Positions 10,527 through 22,244 of a stretch of DNA of 64,000 nt are shown here, piece by piece (the stretch's first letter is position 1; every line of letters starts with the position of its first letter). The notes below the pieces were generated by a model. The model was not told the origin of the DNA and did not search any database. It was given only the letters and a program-made list of their open reading frames with translations. The stretch covers positions 682,001-746,000 of the forward strand of contig JABELC010000009.1 of assembly GCA_028455995.1 (NCBI GenBank). Reading direction: 5' to 3'. A program made the position numbers and the translations under genes. Origin of the DNA: Scleromitrula shiraiana. Taxonomy: Eukaryota; Ascomycota; Leotiomycetes; Helotiales; Sclerotiniaceae.

Positions 10527-13500
10527 GTCGATTATCGTTGGTAGAATCAGATTAATCCAGAATTTTAGAAGATTAAGCAGGAAGGAGAGCATTTGATATT
10601 TTCGTACAAGTTGAAGTTCAACTTATGAAAGAAAAGAATAGAGATAGGAGATTAAGTGATTAAAATCAGGAATTTACAAGCTCTGGTGGCGCAATAAAAC
10701 CTTGCTAGAATATTCTTTAGATTAAGAGTCTAGGGGGATAGATAATATCAGCGAATAGGAGATATGATTCATCACCTGTGTCCAGAATAATAGGGAATGA
10801 TCATAAGATGCATGTCATATCATTAGTGAATAGTTCACCAATCTCATGATCCTAGTAATCAATTCTACTTCAACTTTGACAACACAACAAATTTCCCTTA
10901 ACTATCATAAATGTTATTAATATATAATCAGGAGATATCTAAAAAGAATATAAGAGGATGGTTAATCAATAGAGTAGTTTCTAGTATTGAATGACATCTA
11001 TGATTTGGGACTATGGAAAAGGTTGCTTTGCTGATAGATGACATAAACATACATTTATTATTCTTCCAGTTCCATAATCAATCGAGAGGCGTCAATTATA
11101 CCAATACTATAAAAACACTCGATTTTTTGAGTATTAATTCTAGAGATTGAAAGCTGAATCTGCAGCCATGTGGATTGGTCACATCAATGTATGGTATCGT
11201 GAACGTCCGAACTAACGGATGATAGAAGAGTGCTTTCTCATCATCATTATCCTATCTCAACTCATGAAATCAAAACATTAATATCATGAGTCTTCATGTC
11301 GGAATAACGAAACTTTGATAGGATACCCCCCATCCACTTCCCTTTGACCCTTTAGTGTCACCTCACTTGAGTGTTGAGCAATTATATCTCTTCATAACCT
11401 AGCAGGTAGATAGATACATCACCATGAAGAGAAATAACTCGGAATAACTATTCACAATCTGCTTTTGTCACTTATGCGCGAAGTAGCATCCTATAGACCT
11501 ACATAAGTGCATGTATTGTATCAACTTCTAAAGCAACTAAAACACAGAGGGGATATCGTAATTATAACCAGTTGTGGGTAACAGTCCAGCAGATTGGCGA
11601 GAAAAAGAAAATTCTAACAATTCAGAAATGAATAATTATATTACATAAGCAGAAATTCAACATCCTCCCTTCGCCCCGGTCGCCGCTAACGGCTATCTAT
11701 ACTCAAATCCCGATTGTTAGCCCCAACATCCACCGCAGCCATGCATTCACTGTCCCGAAGCCCCGTACTGTCCTATCCCGAAGTATGGCACATTCCGGTA
11801 AGAAACGGGTATTGAAAGTCACCTTCGGATTACCCAGAATGTGATGATAAATAAGCAAATAACTCACATTCTCATCGAACCAAATCCAAGACCCTCCAGC
11901 CCCAACAAAGTCTCTGGGGCCATACTAATAGCACTAAGATGGAATAAAAGCGGTACGGAGTGCCAATTTCAAAATTTCATCAAGTAAAATATCAGGAAAA
12001 AGAATGATTCTTTGGCAAAGGAACTGCCAGTTTGGCAATCTTGGAGAAATGCTCAATCAACAAGAAATATCACACGAAGGAAGTAAGAAATAATTCGTTT
12101 CAATTCTTCATTTCAACAATACCGATACCTACCATTACCCTTACTTGGATCGTAGACTCTTCAATCTCTGTCATATTTATTCATATTCCGCTATTCATGT
12201 ATTCTGAGCCTACCAATAGTAATTCCGTTTTCTAGTAAGTAGAACCATGTTTACCAATGCTTCTGGACCACAACTATGAGATACCAGTAGTCTTATAATC
12301 GGCATATTTGGGATTTTGGCGGGCAATTTGATTGCATTCATCGGCGGATGGGCATTCTGATCCATATATAAGACATACCGTTGAGAGTTGAAGAGATAGA
12401 AAGACCATCGTCTCGTGATTGACATTACGGATCTGGGAATTCAGGGAAGGAGATCTACGGCTCCATAAATCTTTGGGATCTGGCGCGAAATTGAAGGACT
12501 GTGATGAGTCGGGACTCTTGAATTTGCTTGTAAGTCCATGTCTGCGATTGAGCATGAAATGAAATTGATTGAAACTCTTTCATTGAGCAGTTGCTTGAGA
12601 AATGAGATCTCACAAGTCTTGGCCCTTAAGAAGTTGAATTGAGCCCATGAGTTTGTAGCAATGAAGCAAATAGATAGTCTTTCTTAGCTTTGCAAATGAG
12701 ATATCTCTACCCAATTGATATCTAAATTTAAAATCAATATAACGATGAATTTTATAATTGATGTTTGTTAGTAGTGAGAATAGCTCCGGGGGGGCTGGCT
12801 GGCTTGCATGGTGGTGCAGGTGGGGCGCGTATGTGCATGATGCTGCCGCTTTAAAATTAACAATTTCAACAATTCAATATGAACTCATTTATAGTTATTT
12901 TTAATTAAAAGTTTAAAAATTTAATTAATTATTAATATAGGTGCTATAAATAATTTTCAAAATTGTTAAAACTTAATTTTAAAATTGTAGAGATTTTGAA
13001 TTTATAAATCGACTGTGGCACCGGCGCTTGATCTCATAAAGACAGGAAAGGGATGGTGGTGAAAGATCCTAGATACAATCAATCTTTTGTGATCCATATG
13101 GAGTTACAGTTCCCTTGCTTAATGTATCTTGGATAAACCGTTAGACGCCTGTATGTCTTAAAAATGAACGGTTTTTGAGAGACACGTTGGGAAGTCTTTG
13201 CACAGTATTTAACTCACAATTCAGCTGAGAGCTGCTTGTAGTGTTCTCTGTTGATGACAGCGTTGACCAGTCACATTCTTATTCACCTGTCACAAATGGA
13301 GATTACTGTTCTGTCAAACTTGCAGATGATACAAACGGTCGGTACATATGGTATCGGCAAATATTGAGCACATAACAACTAATACGCCACGAGATTGAAA
13401 CTCACCTCAATATATTGTACAAAATCAAGAAAGATTTATAGTGCTGATAAAGAGTTTGCGGAGTCAACAGGGATCAGGAAGCCTCGGTTTGGTGCTCTGA

Positions 13501-14490
13501 CACCTCAATCCTGCACACGTAAAGCCTCAGCCCAAGGATGGACAAAGTTTTGCATAATCGTTTCGTGTGTTCTTTGGAATGGTCACTTTAAAGTTTCCAT
13601 AACCTTATCACCTCTAGGGTTCTGGTCTAATACATTCGAACCTTATCGTAACCTTCACATCTTAAGATCAATATGGATAGCTTGTTAGATGTATATTGCA
13701 ATGAGCCTCGTCAGAAGCAAACATCTTTATTAGTATTCCAAGTGGAGTTCAATCTTGCCAATCGCATTCCAAGGCCGTTTCATGCTCCCCTTATTCATTC
13801 TAACACGAGAAAAATCTCCGTCATTCTTCTAAGTTTTAGAAACAGCTTCACATTACTGCTAGGAAACATACTCGTGACTATTCAACGATCCTCAGATCAA
13901 TCTACTTAGTAAAAGAATTGCAGAATATCTGGAAGGCTTTGAAGGAGTAACTATATTATCCCAAATAACTCGGCATCGAGGCCCAGAACTCACCAATAGG
14001 TGGTATTCGGACTCTGTCAAAGATATAAGATGATGCATTACTGCCGATTCATTCTGTCCGGAAGTTATGATGTATCTTTTCCCTCGGCATCATTTTCTGC
14101 TGCGCTCTTGGTCAATCAAATGTTTTCATGTAGATGAGATTTTGGAGATTACAAAAATATGCTGTCACCAGATGTATAGTAAGTTGTAAACACCTCGGTA
14201 TTACGGCAGTTTCATCTCGAGATATTCTTTGCAATTTGGGCAAAATTCCATCCCTTCAGAACTCCCGGGAAAATAAGCATAATATGATCAGATGAGGTGC
14301 TCCACATTTATTTACGGGTTCCTCCCGGGCATGTCTAGAAGACATAAATTCAGTTGTTCGTCCGTTCTCCTCACAACTATCTTCAACTCATCATCTTCAC
14401 CTTTTTTACTCATTCATCCATTGACAAGTCGCCGGCGCTACAGTCATCAGTTCATTGAACCTTTTTCAGTTCCAACATCCAGTCTCAAAA
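10527..14490. other. 4-kb intergenic stretch with possible unrecognised exons on the minus strand
   Basis: No gene is recognised with confidence. On the minus strand there are two candidate coding pieces. Bases 12555 to about 12380 begin with an ATG and end at a GTATGT donor. Bases 11924-11703 are open for 73 codons from a TATTAG acceptor, with YGPRDFVGAGGSWIWF and TVRGFGTVNAWLRWM. They may belong to one small gene, but I could not join them. Bases 12860-13010 are strongly AT-rich between two GC-rich patches, like an old mutated repeat. The last few hundred bases should contain the cutinase promoter. Confidence 0.35.
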
Positions 14491-15300
14491 ATGAAGTTTC
14501 AAGCTCAAAAAATCTTATCCCTTCTCCTTCTTCCATTCACAGTTCTATCTGCGCCAACTGGATCCATTGAAGCTAGAGCATGCACAGATGTAGTTGTCAT
14601 TTTTGCTCGTGGAACCACTGAAGTTCCAACTCTTGGTACCATCGTTGGCCCACCTTTCCTCGCTGCTCTCCAGGCTTCACTTGGCGCTAAAAAAGTATCC
14701 ATGACTGGTGTTCCATATGCTGCTGATATTCCCGGCTTTTTGGTTGGCGGTGATCCAATTGGAAGCCAAAAAATGTATGTTCATCCACCTCACCTACCTC
14801 TAGATATATATGTCCACCGATATATTTGCATTACCAAGTTACCACCCTCACATACAGAAATTTGAGTCACCAACATCGTTACTAACATTTCAACGCTTGC
14901 AGGGCTACACTGGTTACTTCCACATTCGCAAGCTGCCCCAACAGTAAAGTTGTCATCTCAGGATACTCTCAGGGTGGTCAATTGGTGCACAACGCCGCGA
15001 AATTGCTACCTTCTGCAACTGCAAAAAAGATTACCGCAGCTGTTATATTTGGCGACCCAGGTAAGTTTGTATTCAAGTCCCACAATCAAAATCATTGTTC
15101 TGGAAGCTAATATGAAATCTCTCTTTTTACCAGATGACGGAAAAGCAGTCCAAGGTGTCTCATCATCTAGAACCAAGGTTATTTGCCATGCTGGTGATAA
15201 TATTTGTGAACATGGCAGTTTAATCTTGCCGGCTCACCTGACCTATGGAGAAGATGTAGGCACTGCGGCATCTTTTGTCAAATCAGTTGCTGGTTTGTGA
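14491..15300 (+). CDS. Cutinase, secreted
   Basis: Secreted serine esterase of the alpha/beta-hydrolase cutinase family (CE5), which cleaves ester bonds of the plant cuticle polymer. Three exons: 14491-14774, 14903-15060, 15134-15300, with donors GTATGT and GTAAGT and acceptors TGCAG and CCAG. The product is 202 residues, the normal family length. A signal peptide (MKFQAQKILSLLLLPFTVLS) and a short pro-segment precede the mature part. The nucleophile is Ser117 in GYSQGG, with Asp169 (HAGDNIC) and His182 (LPAHLTYG). Four cysteines (31, 106, 165, 172) sit where the two canonical disulfides form. All catalytic residues are present, so it should be active. A 58-bp tandem duplication covers the stop codon and the first bases after it. 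Confidence 0.95.
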
Positions 15301-15411
15301 GAGCTGGATATTTCAACGCAGGTATCAAATAACTGGGCTGGGCTAGGCTGGTTTGTGAGAGCTGGATATCTCAACACAGGTATCAAATAACTGGGCTGGG
15401 CTAGGCTGGTT
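15291..15411. repeat. 58-bp tandem duplication over the cutinase stop codon
   Basis: The block beginning GGTTTGTGAGAGCTGGATAT occurs at about 15292 and again at about 15350, with only a few transitions between copies, followed by a third partial start. The repeat includes the last codon and stop of cutinase, so a second copy of the end of the reading frame lies in the 3' UTR. Confidence 0.85.
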
Positions 15412-15913
15412 TGATACATTTGTGCTGGTGATGATGATTACAACCACGGTTATGGTTATGATTCTGATGATTTCGAAGTGTCTTTCTCCCTTCTTGCTCT
15501 GACGATCACTTCAAAGTTTCGTTAGTTCATTATTGGTGCTCAAGTTGACCTGGAGGCTTTACTTTTTTTTTTCTTACGCTCGTTCATCTTCTGCTGGTTG
15601 GAATTTTAACCCCTGTTATCTTTGGACAACCATCAAGAGGAAATCCAATTTATTATTTATGTTAGAATGGTTGCTGGATAAGAATCATTCTATATTAGTA
15701 GGCTTAGTGTAATTATATAATCAAAGGTTTATATATATTTTTATATAAGATCACTGCAAGACTTTAATTAATCAATCAATATAATCATATATATAATCTA
15801 TAACTTGTGCTTTTTTCGATATCTACTAACCTCTAATATTTGTGCTTTGAGGGCCTCTGTCTTTATTTTGCTCTTAGTGAATGCAAACCAATTCAGGTAA
15901 CGACAAGCGAGAT
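15412..15913. other. Cutinase 3' flank
   Basis: T-rich and AT-rich sequence; no gene or RNA is visible. Confidence 0.5.
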
Positions 15914-16737
<824 letters not shown>

Positions 16738-17272
16738 CCCGGAATACATGTTTCTTTTTGGTAGGACCCAACGATGGACTAGTAGTGCATGGCTCTAACC
16801 ACATACAATACCCACTACATGGCATTCGCCGACCATTGAATATTGAAAATTCACATGCATCTAACAATTTACTCAACTCAGTTTTTTTTAGATTTAGTCC
16901 AAAGATGTCATATTAGATCGAATTGTTGAAATTCGACAACCGGAACGTCGCACGGTTCGCGAATAATGGAACAAGATCCCCGAGAACGGCTATATCAAGG
17001 AGCAGAACGATGGATCATCTATCAAATGTGAGAAATTATAGACTATGATTCTAGCTACTCTTCTCGTTTGCCCCGAATCGTTCTTGGTGGCATAGAAATA
17101 CCTGATCTCTGTACATTAAATCTTCGTACATGAGAAGCTGGTTGAATTGCCGTTCAAAACAGCGATGAGAAAGTGGAATTAATTCACATCTTTTTTGTCT
17201 ACCGGCTCTTCACCATAGCACACACAAAGTCATAGAGAGTGGGCACTTCTAACAGCCTGGAATTCTCTGCCA
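16738..17272. other. Intergenic region
   Basis: No gene recognised; this is the 3' flank of the broken 2EXR gene. Confidence 0.5.
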
Positions 17273-18524
17273 CTACCCTTCATCATCCATATCTCCTTCA
17301 TCATCCGACTCTCCCTCATTATCCGCGTCTCCTGCATCATCTGTCTCCCCTTCATCCATCTCCCCTTCATCCATCTCCCCTTCATCCATCTCCCCTTCAT
17401 CCATCTCACCTTCATCATCTGTCTCTCTTCCACAACACTCTATAGCCAGTCCCTCCAATACTTGATTCCTCATCACCTGCAACTGATACTCACGAGCTTC
17501 CTCCTCCAACATGGTCTTCAAACATCTAGTAGCAATAACCTTGTATTCAATCTTGGGTAAGTTCCATGTTTTCCAACCCTCATCAATATACTTCTGTTGT
17601 AGATTGGCCAATTTCTTTTCGTCGAATTGAACATTTTTCAACTTAGGATGCTTCGCTGGTTCACGTTGATTCGTGATGGTCCAATTTCCTTGAGAAGCCC
17701 GGTAAAGTCTGAAAGCGCGGTAAATATCAATTGGCTTATCTATACAAACTAGATCCGCCCTTCCTTCATCAGTTGAAGGTAGATTTGGAATGGAAGAGTA
17801 TTGATGGACTACGATTGTGGGTGTTTTGAGGTTATTGAACGAAACACTCATCATGTGTGCTAACTAATCCTCAAGCGAATTAAATTGGAGATCTGTTTGA
17901 TCGGCTAGGAGCTCTCCTGGGTTGATCTCTAAAGCAAGGTGTTCAACTCGAGTGAAGTTGACTGCCAGAGGTCCTTCTGTCATTCCACTACCCATCGGCT
18001 GGGGAGCCATGTCCTCATCCATTGCCGATCTAATCATTGCATTGTTTCGGTCGGTGTACCTAGAAAGAAACGTCCATGGTGTAATATACAGAGTATCTTT
18101 CTGGAAGTTGCAATACGTCTGCGCAAGAGATACGGCAAGAGGAGGTGAATTTAAATTGGTCGATATCAACGTGAATGCATTTGAATACACGTGGATAATA
18201 CTTGGATACGGTATCAAAGGATTCACGACATGTAAGAATAACCGCGGGAATTGGGCAGTCGGATTGGATACCCCAAATCTTCTCGTACTTCATCATTCTG
18301 CCATCATCGTCTTCTTCGTAGCGAGCAATCTGCTTTTCGTCGTCGTCATACTCGTCATACCATGACACTTCCGTTCTATTCCATTCTGATCGGATCTCGC
18401 GGCGCTCCACTTGATCGATTTCAACGATTCGACGGGGAGGTAACGCTGCTTCCCAAATCATTTTGCGAATATCGATCGGGTATCTTTTGAAAGGATGAAA
18501 ACATCTCCCAATGTGATTAGACAT
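17273..18524 (-). pseudogene. 2EXR-domain gene interrupted by an in-frame TAG
   Basis: Starting at 18524, the protein carries the 2EXR motif CFHPFKRYPIDIRKMIWEAA, then LPPRRIVEI, and the landmark TCRESFDTVSKYYPR. A 70-base intron (18188-18119, GTATTC to GCGCAG) joins this in frame to TYCNFQKDTLYITPWTF, the usual second landmark. The frame then meets TAG at 17866-17864. Beyond it the same frame is open for 193 more codons that look like the rest of the family, including NNLKTPTIVV, and end in an acidic repeat. The TAG follows LED and would be CAG (Gln) before a CpA-to-TpA change. I found no intron that removes it. Alternatives are a shortened 196-residue protein or readthrough. Confidence 0.6.
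17335..17420 (-). repeat. Short minisatellite encoding an acidic MDEGE repeat
   Basis: Five near-identical copies of CCTTCATCCATCTCC-type units sit in the 3' part of the 2EXR frame. They encode repeated Glu-Met-Asp-Glu-Gly, followed by degenerate Asp/Glu-rich units. Confidence 0.85.
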
Positions 18525-19146
18525 CGTAAATAAATTCTCTAAATAGCAGCCGTTTCGTGGAAGTACAATCAAAGTTAGTTTGCTAACACTGAGAATTAGC
18601 TAATATCATGCAAAGATAAGCGGAACAAGAGGTTAATAGTTGTTGATCTTGCTACATTTTGATTAAAACTTATAAGTTCTAGAAAAGCGTTTGAAGAATT
18701 TTTTCTGTGTCAAGAGCGAGAACATGTTGAACTCGCCTTTGATAAAATTGAGGTTGTTGTGTTTGTAAATGCAAGGTTTCAGATTGACTACAAATATGGT
18801 CCTTGTCCTGAATGATTGATGTGCTAGATCCAGGCTTTTACGCGCCTGTGACGGGTTGAAGCTTTCGATAGAAACTGAAATAACAGACTTCTTTGTAACG
18901 AGTGAATATTTTAATTGAATGGCTTTCCAGATGCAATGGCAGATCACGTAATCAGGATTTAGCTGGAAGATATTAGACAATGGATTAACTTGGAACTAAT
19001 TTGTGCATTAGCTAGGCCCACGTACTTTTGCTATCTATGTTTAAGAAATTAAGAAACTTGGCATGAGTGCATTACCCAAGTCAAGAAGCAAGTCATGCAA
19101 ATCAACATCATTGCACTATTATTCCGGAATATATTACTATTGAGCA
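18525..19146. other. Intergenic region
   Basis: A minus-strand open frame at 18663-18980 has no recognisable motif and atypical composition. I do not call it a gene. Confidence 0.5.
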
Positions 19147-20326
19147 CTATTTCCAAACCTGTCTACAGCTAATATTTAATCTCCTACCCCTCATGTAACC
19201 CCTCCATCTTTCATACTCTTTTGGTTCTACCTCACCTTCCCCGGACCCCACTGGCCACTCCGTCAAACAAGGTGGGCACGTACCACCCATAATCTTGGGC
19301 ATTGCATGCCAGGCCCATCTCGTTTCGCCACCCATCTGAATCACATCACCACTTCGAACCCTAATGCAAACTAAATCTTGTTCCCGATCAACATTATCTT
19401 CTTCTCCTTTCCGAACATCTCTGCTAATCACGAATAATCCATCGCAACCAAGTGTAAAACTTGCTAGACCTCTCTCACATTCTTCTGATACATCGCGATG
19501 CACAGGCATAAAGTCCTTAGTGGAGTATAGTAGGACGACTCCGGATTCCGGAGTGAATGCATTTTGGAACAACGAAGTAACAAGGCGAGAAATATCTGTC
19601 GGAAACGGGGTTGGTGATACTGACGGATATGCTCGTGTGTTCCAATCATATTGAGTACCAATAGTTAGCCATCGAAGCTTCTTCTGCAGAAATTGTACAA
19701 TGTTTAAAGGTTTGTGTTTGGTATCTGGGTTCTTCGGAACCAAGACCTTGTTCTTGGATGATTGTGGGTAAGTGAAGAAAGATGAATCGGAGGTTGGAAA
19801 CGGTATCTCGTAGTCATCGTGGAGATTTGTTTTATGTAGGGGATTAGAAAGTTCGCGGTGCATAAGTCGGGAGAGAAACAAACTTTGGCATTCAGGAGGT
19901 AGCAATGCAGGAAGTATTCTCAGCCCTGAGAAAGCGTTAGGATGATATCAGATAGTTGCACAGAGATAGTTTGGCCCCACCTGGAAATCCAGTATGCTCA
20001 TAAATGGTGCAAGGTTCCGGGTAGCCAGATTCATCTTTCGCCTTAGAATTTTTGAACTCTTTTTGAGCTTGAGCAATCAACTCCGAAGGAACTACGCCAA
20101 CAGGAAGTAACTTCTCCTGCTGATCGGAACTCAAACCACGGTTGAAATCCACAATCTCAAGGTCGTTGTCCACCTCAGCATCGCTCATCCTTTGATATTT
20201 CTTATACGCATCACAAACAGCCTGAGGGGGCATTGCATGCGTGTCATGCCCGTGATGGCCCTGCATGAATGGTTAGCGTCATCAAGCATGCAGCATGTTA
20301 GGCTAACTTACATTTCCTCCATCCAT
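19147..20326 (-). CDS. ALKBH1: AlkB-type Fe(II)/2-oxoglutarate dioxygenase, ALKBH1 class
   Basis: A predicted nucleic-acid demethylase of the AlkB superfamily, closest by motif to ALKBH1. Three exons: 20326-20312 (15 nt, MDGGN), 20260-19981 and 19925-19147, giving 357 residues. The splice joins are supported by FPG/LRILPALLPPE, which makes a continuous family-like sequence. Iron ligands are His241 and Asp243 in MPVHRDVSEE and His305 in WAWHAMPKI. The 2-oxoglutarate-binding arginines lie in RRLNISCRQVW at the C-terminus. GDVIQMGGETR and the spacing match the ALKBH1 subgroup rather than ALKBH2/3. Fungal members have been linked to tRNA or DNA base demethylation; the substrate here is inference. 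The 15-nt start exon means an automatic call may begin downstream. Confidence 0.88.
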
Positions 20327-21851
20327 AGTCACGTGTGGGTTTGTCCGTTGTCGTGAGCGATAGATCTGACCACTGCAAGTCTTATTGTGAGAGAAGTATT
20401 CAGTGACATACAAATTATTCTTCCGTGCCACAGCTCTGCGAAAGATGAGCATCTACAACTTTTGTGCTCTTGATATATGGTTGTTTGAACTTTACAATAA
20501 AAATATTTATACAATTTGGCTTCATGCGGCATTGCGGGAACAAAAGTTTACTAGTGTCGCGCTAGTTATGCTAGCGCGAAATCGGCAGCTCAACCGAACC
20601 CCAACCTTGGAGGCACGCCGATTAGGAGTACTTGATATTCAGTATCATACGAAATCTATCGCGATATTGATCTAATTGGAAATGTGTCTCTCGACACCAA
20701 AGTAGTTTTCCAAATATCTATCACCATGGTATGTTAAAACCAGAGGAAACTGTAACACCTGGGTGCCTCGGAAATTCTCTGCAAAATATCCAGACCGTGG
20801 ATGCACAATTATTATAATTGCCGCAGCCAAACCAACCACAGCCCTTCGAATATCACAACACGTAATTCTTCACTTACAATTCTGAAACTGAATTCTATCA
20901 CAAGTTCTACCACTCAGAATACAAAGCGAACAAATGATAGCACGCATGTGATTACCGAAAATACTGAAATGCTTGTTACTGATTTGGAATCATTGCTGCT
21001 TGAGTTAGAATAAGCGTACTATACTAAAGCAAAGATTTTCTACCTTTCCTCCTCTGACGAATTCATTCAGTCTAGGATTTGAATGCATTACTCGTCTCCT
21101 GGTTCCTTATTTCTTCCCTTTCAAACCGTGCTCCCCTTTTATGAAACAAAACAATCACCGATACCTTGCCTTACAAGGCCGATCCCATTAGAGATTATGG
21201 AGGTGCCTGAGATAGTTTCTGGAGTGAACTCTGATGGACCATGATGATATTTGAGAATGATCAGAGATAACCTTGGAAACTCAGATATATGTATGAGGGA
21301 AAAAAGATAGAAATATTCATCATAAAGAGCAAGTTGCCACGTTCTAAGAATTTATTTAATCACAGTACACTCACATATAAACCGCGAAACTCACATCAGG
21401 AGCCGATTCAAATCAAAATAATTATATTGCATCACAACCCTACCAAGATAGCCAACAACTTTCAGTCTCAATCTACTCATCATTCAGTAGACCTCCCCAG
21501 CGCCACAGCTAGGAACTTGAACAAGTGGCAAGATTTCAGAGATTTGAATTTACAATAATGCATTTCCGAGAAGATTAAGTTCGTGTTTAGTAATGACATA
21601 ATTTATTAGTGTTAGTGAAGCCGCTGCAGTGGGCAGAGTAAGAAGGCCTGATACTGTTACGTTGATGCCAGATTTGGCTATTCAAACACTTCATTCATTG
21701 ACTTCTTTTCAATTATAGATACTGTTGAGTATTCAGAAACTCAAGGATATACTTTTGATTTCAGGACTAAGTTACTATGAGCATAAGACTCACAACTCAA
21801 TGCAAGTGCTACGAGTAACTGTGACAATCTCTAAGAGTTCCCACATGACTT
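20327..21851. other. Intergenic region
   Basis: Short Ser/Thr/Asn-rich frames on the plus strand (20801-21013, 21289-21558) lack family resemblance and splice support. No RNA gene is seen. Confidence 0.5.
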
Positions 21852-22244
21852 TCACATGACCACGCATCCTTCCGATTTCTTATTTTTGTTCTGTTTCTTC
21901 CCTTTCTTGCTACTCTTTCCACATGTACAATTTTCGCATTTGGATTCGTCCTCGCTCAAAGTCTTCTGTGTCTTAATCATTCCGATCTTCGGATGATCCA
22001 AGATTTCATCATTGACCCAATAAGCCCAGTTTGCTGGATTCTTATCACCTTTTCTTCTCACGAATCCTTTCACATTTCCTTTGTCGTGAACTCGCCATGG
22101 TGCTGGTCTTCCTTTATCATCATTCCACAGAACTTTCTTTGCTGGTTTGAAGTCCGACTTTGAATGCGAACCCATGGTATTATGATCGCGTGATGCAGGA
22201 GATATAGGAGATGCATCGCCACTAAGAGGATTTGATGTCCCCAT
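21852..22244 (-). CDS. Small lysine-rich protein with polybasic CaaX tail, unknown function
   Basis: A single-exon 130-residue protein that I do not recognise. The middle (about residues 35-90) looks folded, with KKVLWNDDKGRPAPWRV, FVRRKGDKNPANWAYWV and DEILDHPKIGMIK. A cysteine patch follows (CENCTCGK). The C-terminus is a run of lysines ending SEGCVVM. CVVM fits a CaaX box; Met at the last position favours farnesylation. A lysine cluster directly before CaaX is the arrangement that holds K-Ras-type GTPases at the plasma membrane. No GTPase motif is present. The prediction is a lipid-anchored peripheral membrane protein. The start MGTSNPLSG also has Gly2, but position 6 is Pro, which makes N-myristoylation uncertain. 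Confidence 0.7.
   Translation of the reverse strand: MGTSNPLSGDASPISPASRDHNTMGSHSKSDFKPAKKVLWNDDKGRPAPWRVHDKGNVKGFVRRKGDKNPANWAYWVNDEILDHPKIGMIKTQKTLSEDESKCENCTCGKSSKKGKKQNKNKKSEGCVVM

Noticed and set aside
13395..13909. Two overlapping plus-strand frames
   Set aside because: No domain, poor composition, no consistent splice sites; more likely intergenic.
17230..17433. Met/Lys/Trp-repeat frame on the minus strand
   Set aside because: Out-of-frame shadow of the acidic repeat in the 2EXR gene.
18060..18230. Frameshift in the third 2EXR gene
   Set aside because: A 70-base GT-AG intron explains the frame change; only the downstream TAG remains as a lesion.
20801..21558. Ser/Thr/Asn-rich small proteins
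   Set aside because: AT-rich low-complexity frames without conserved features.
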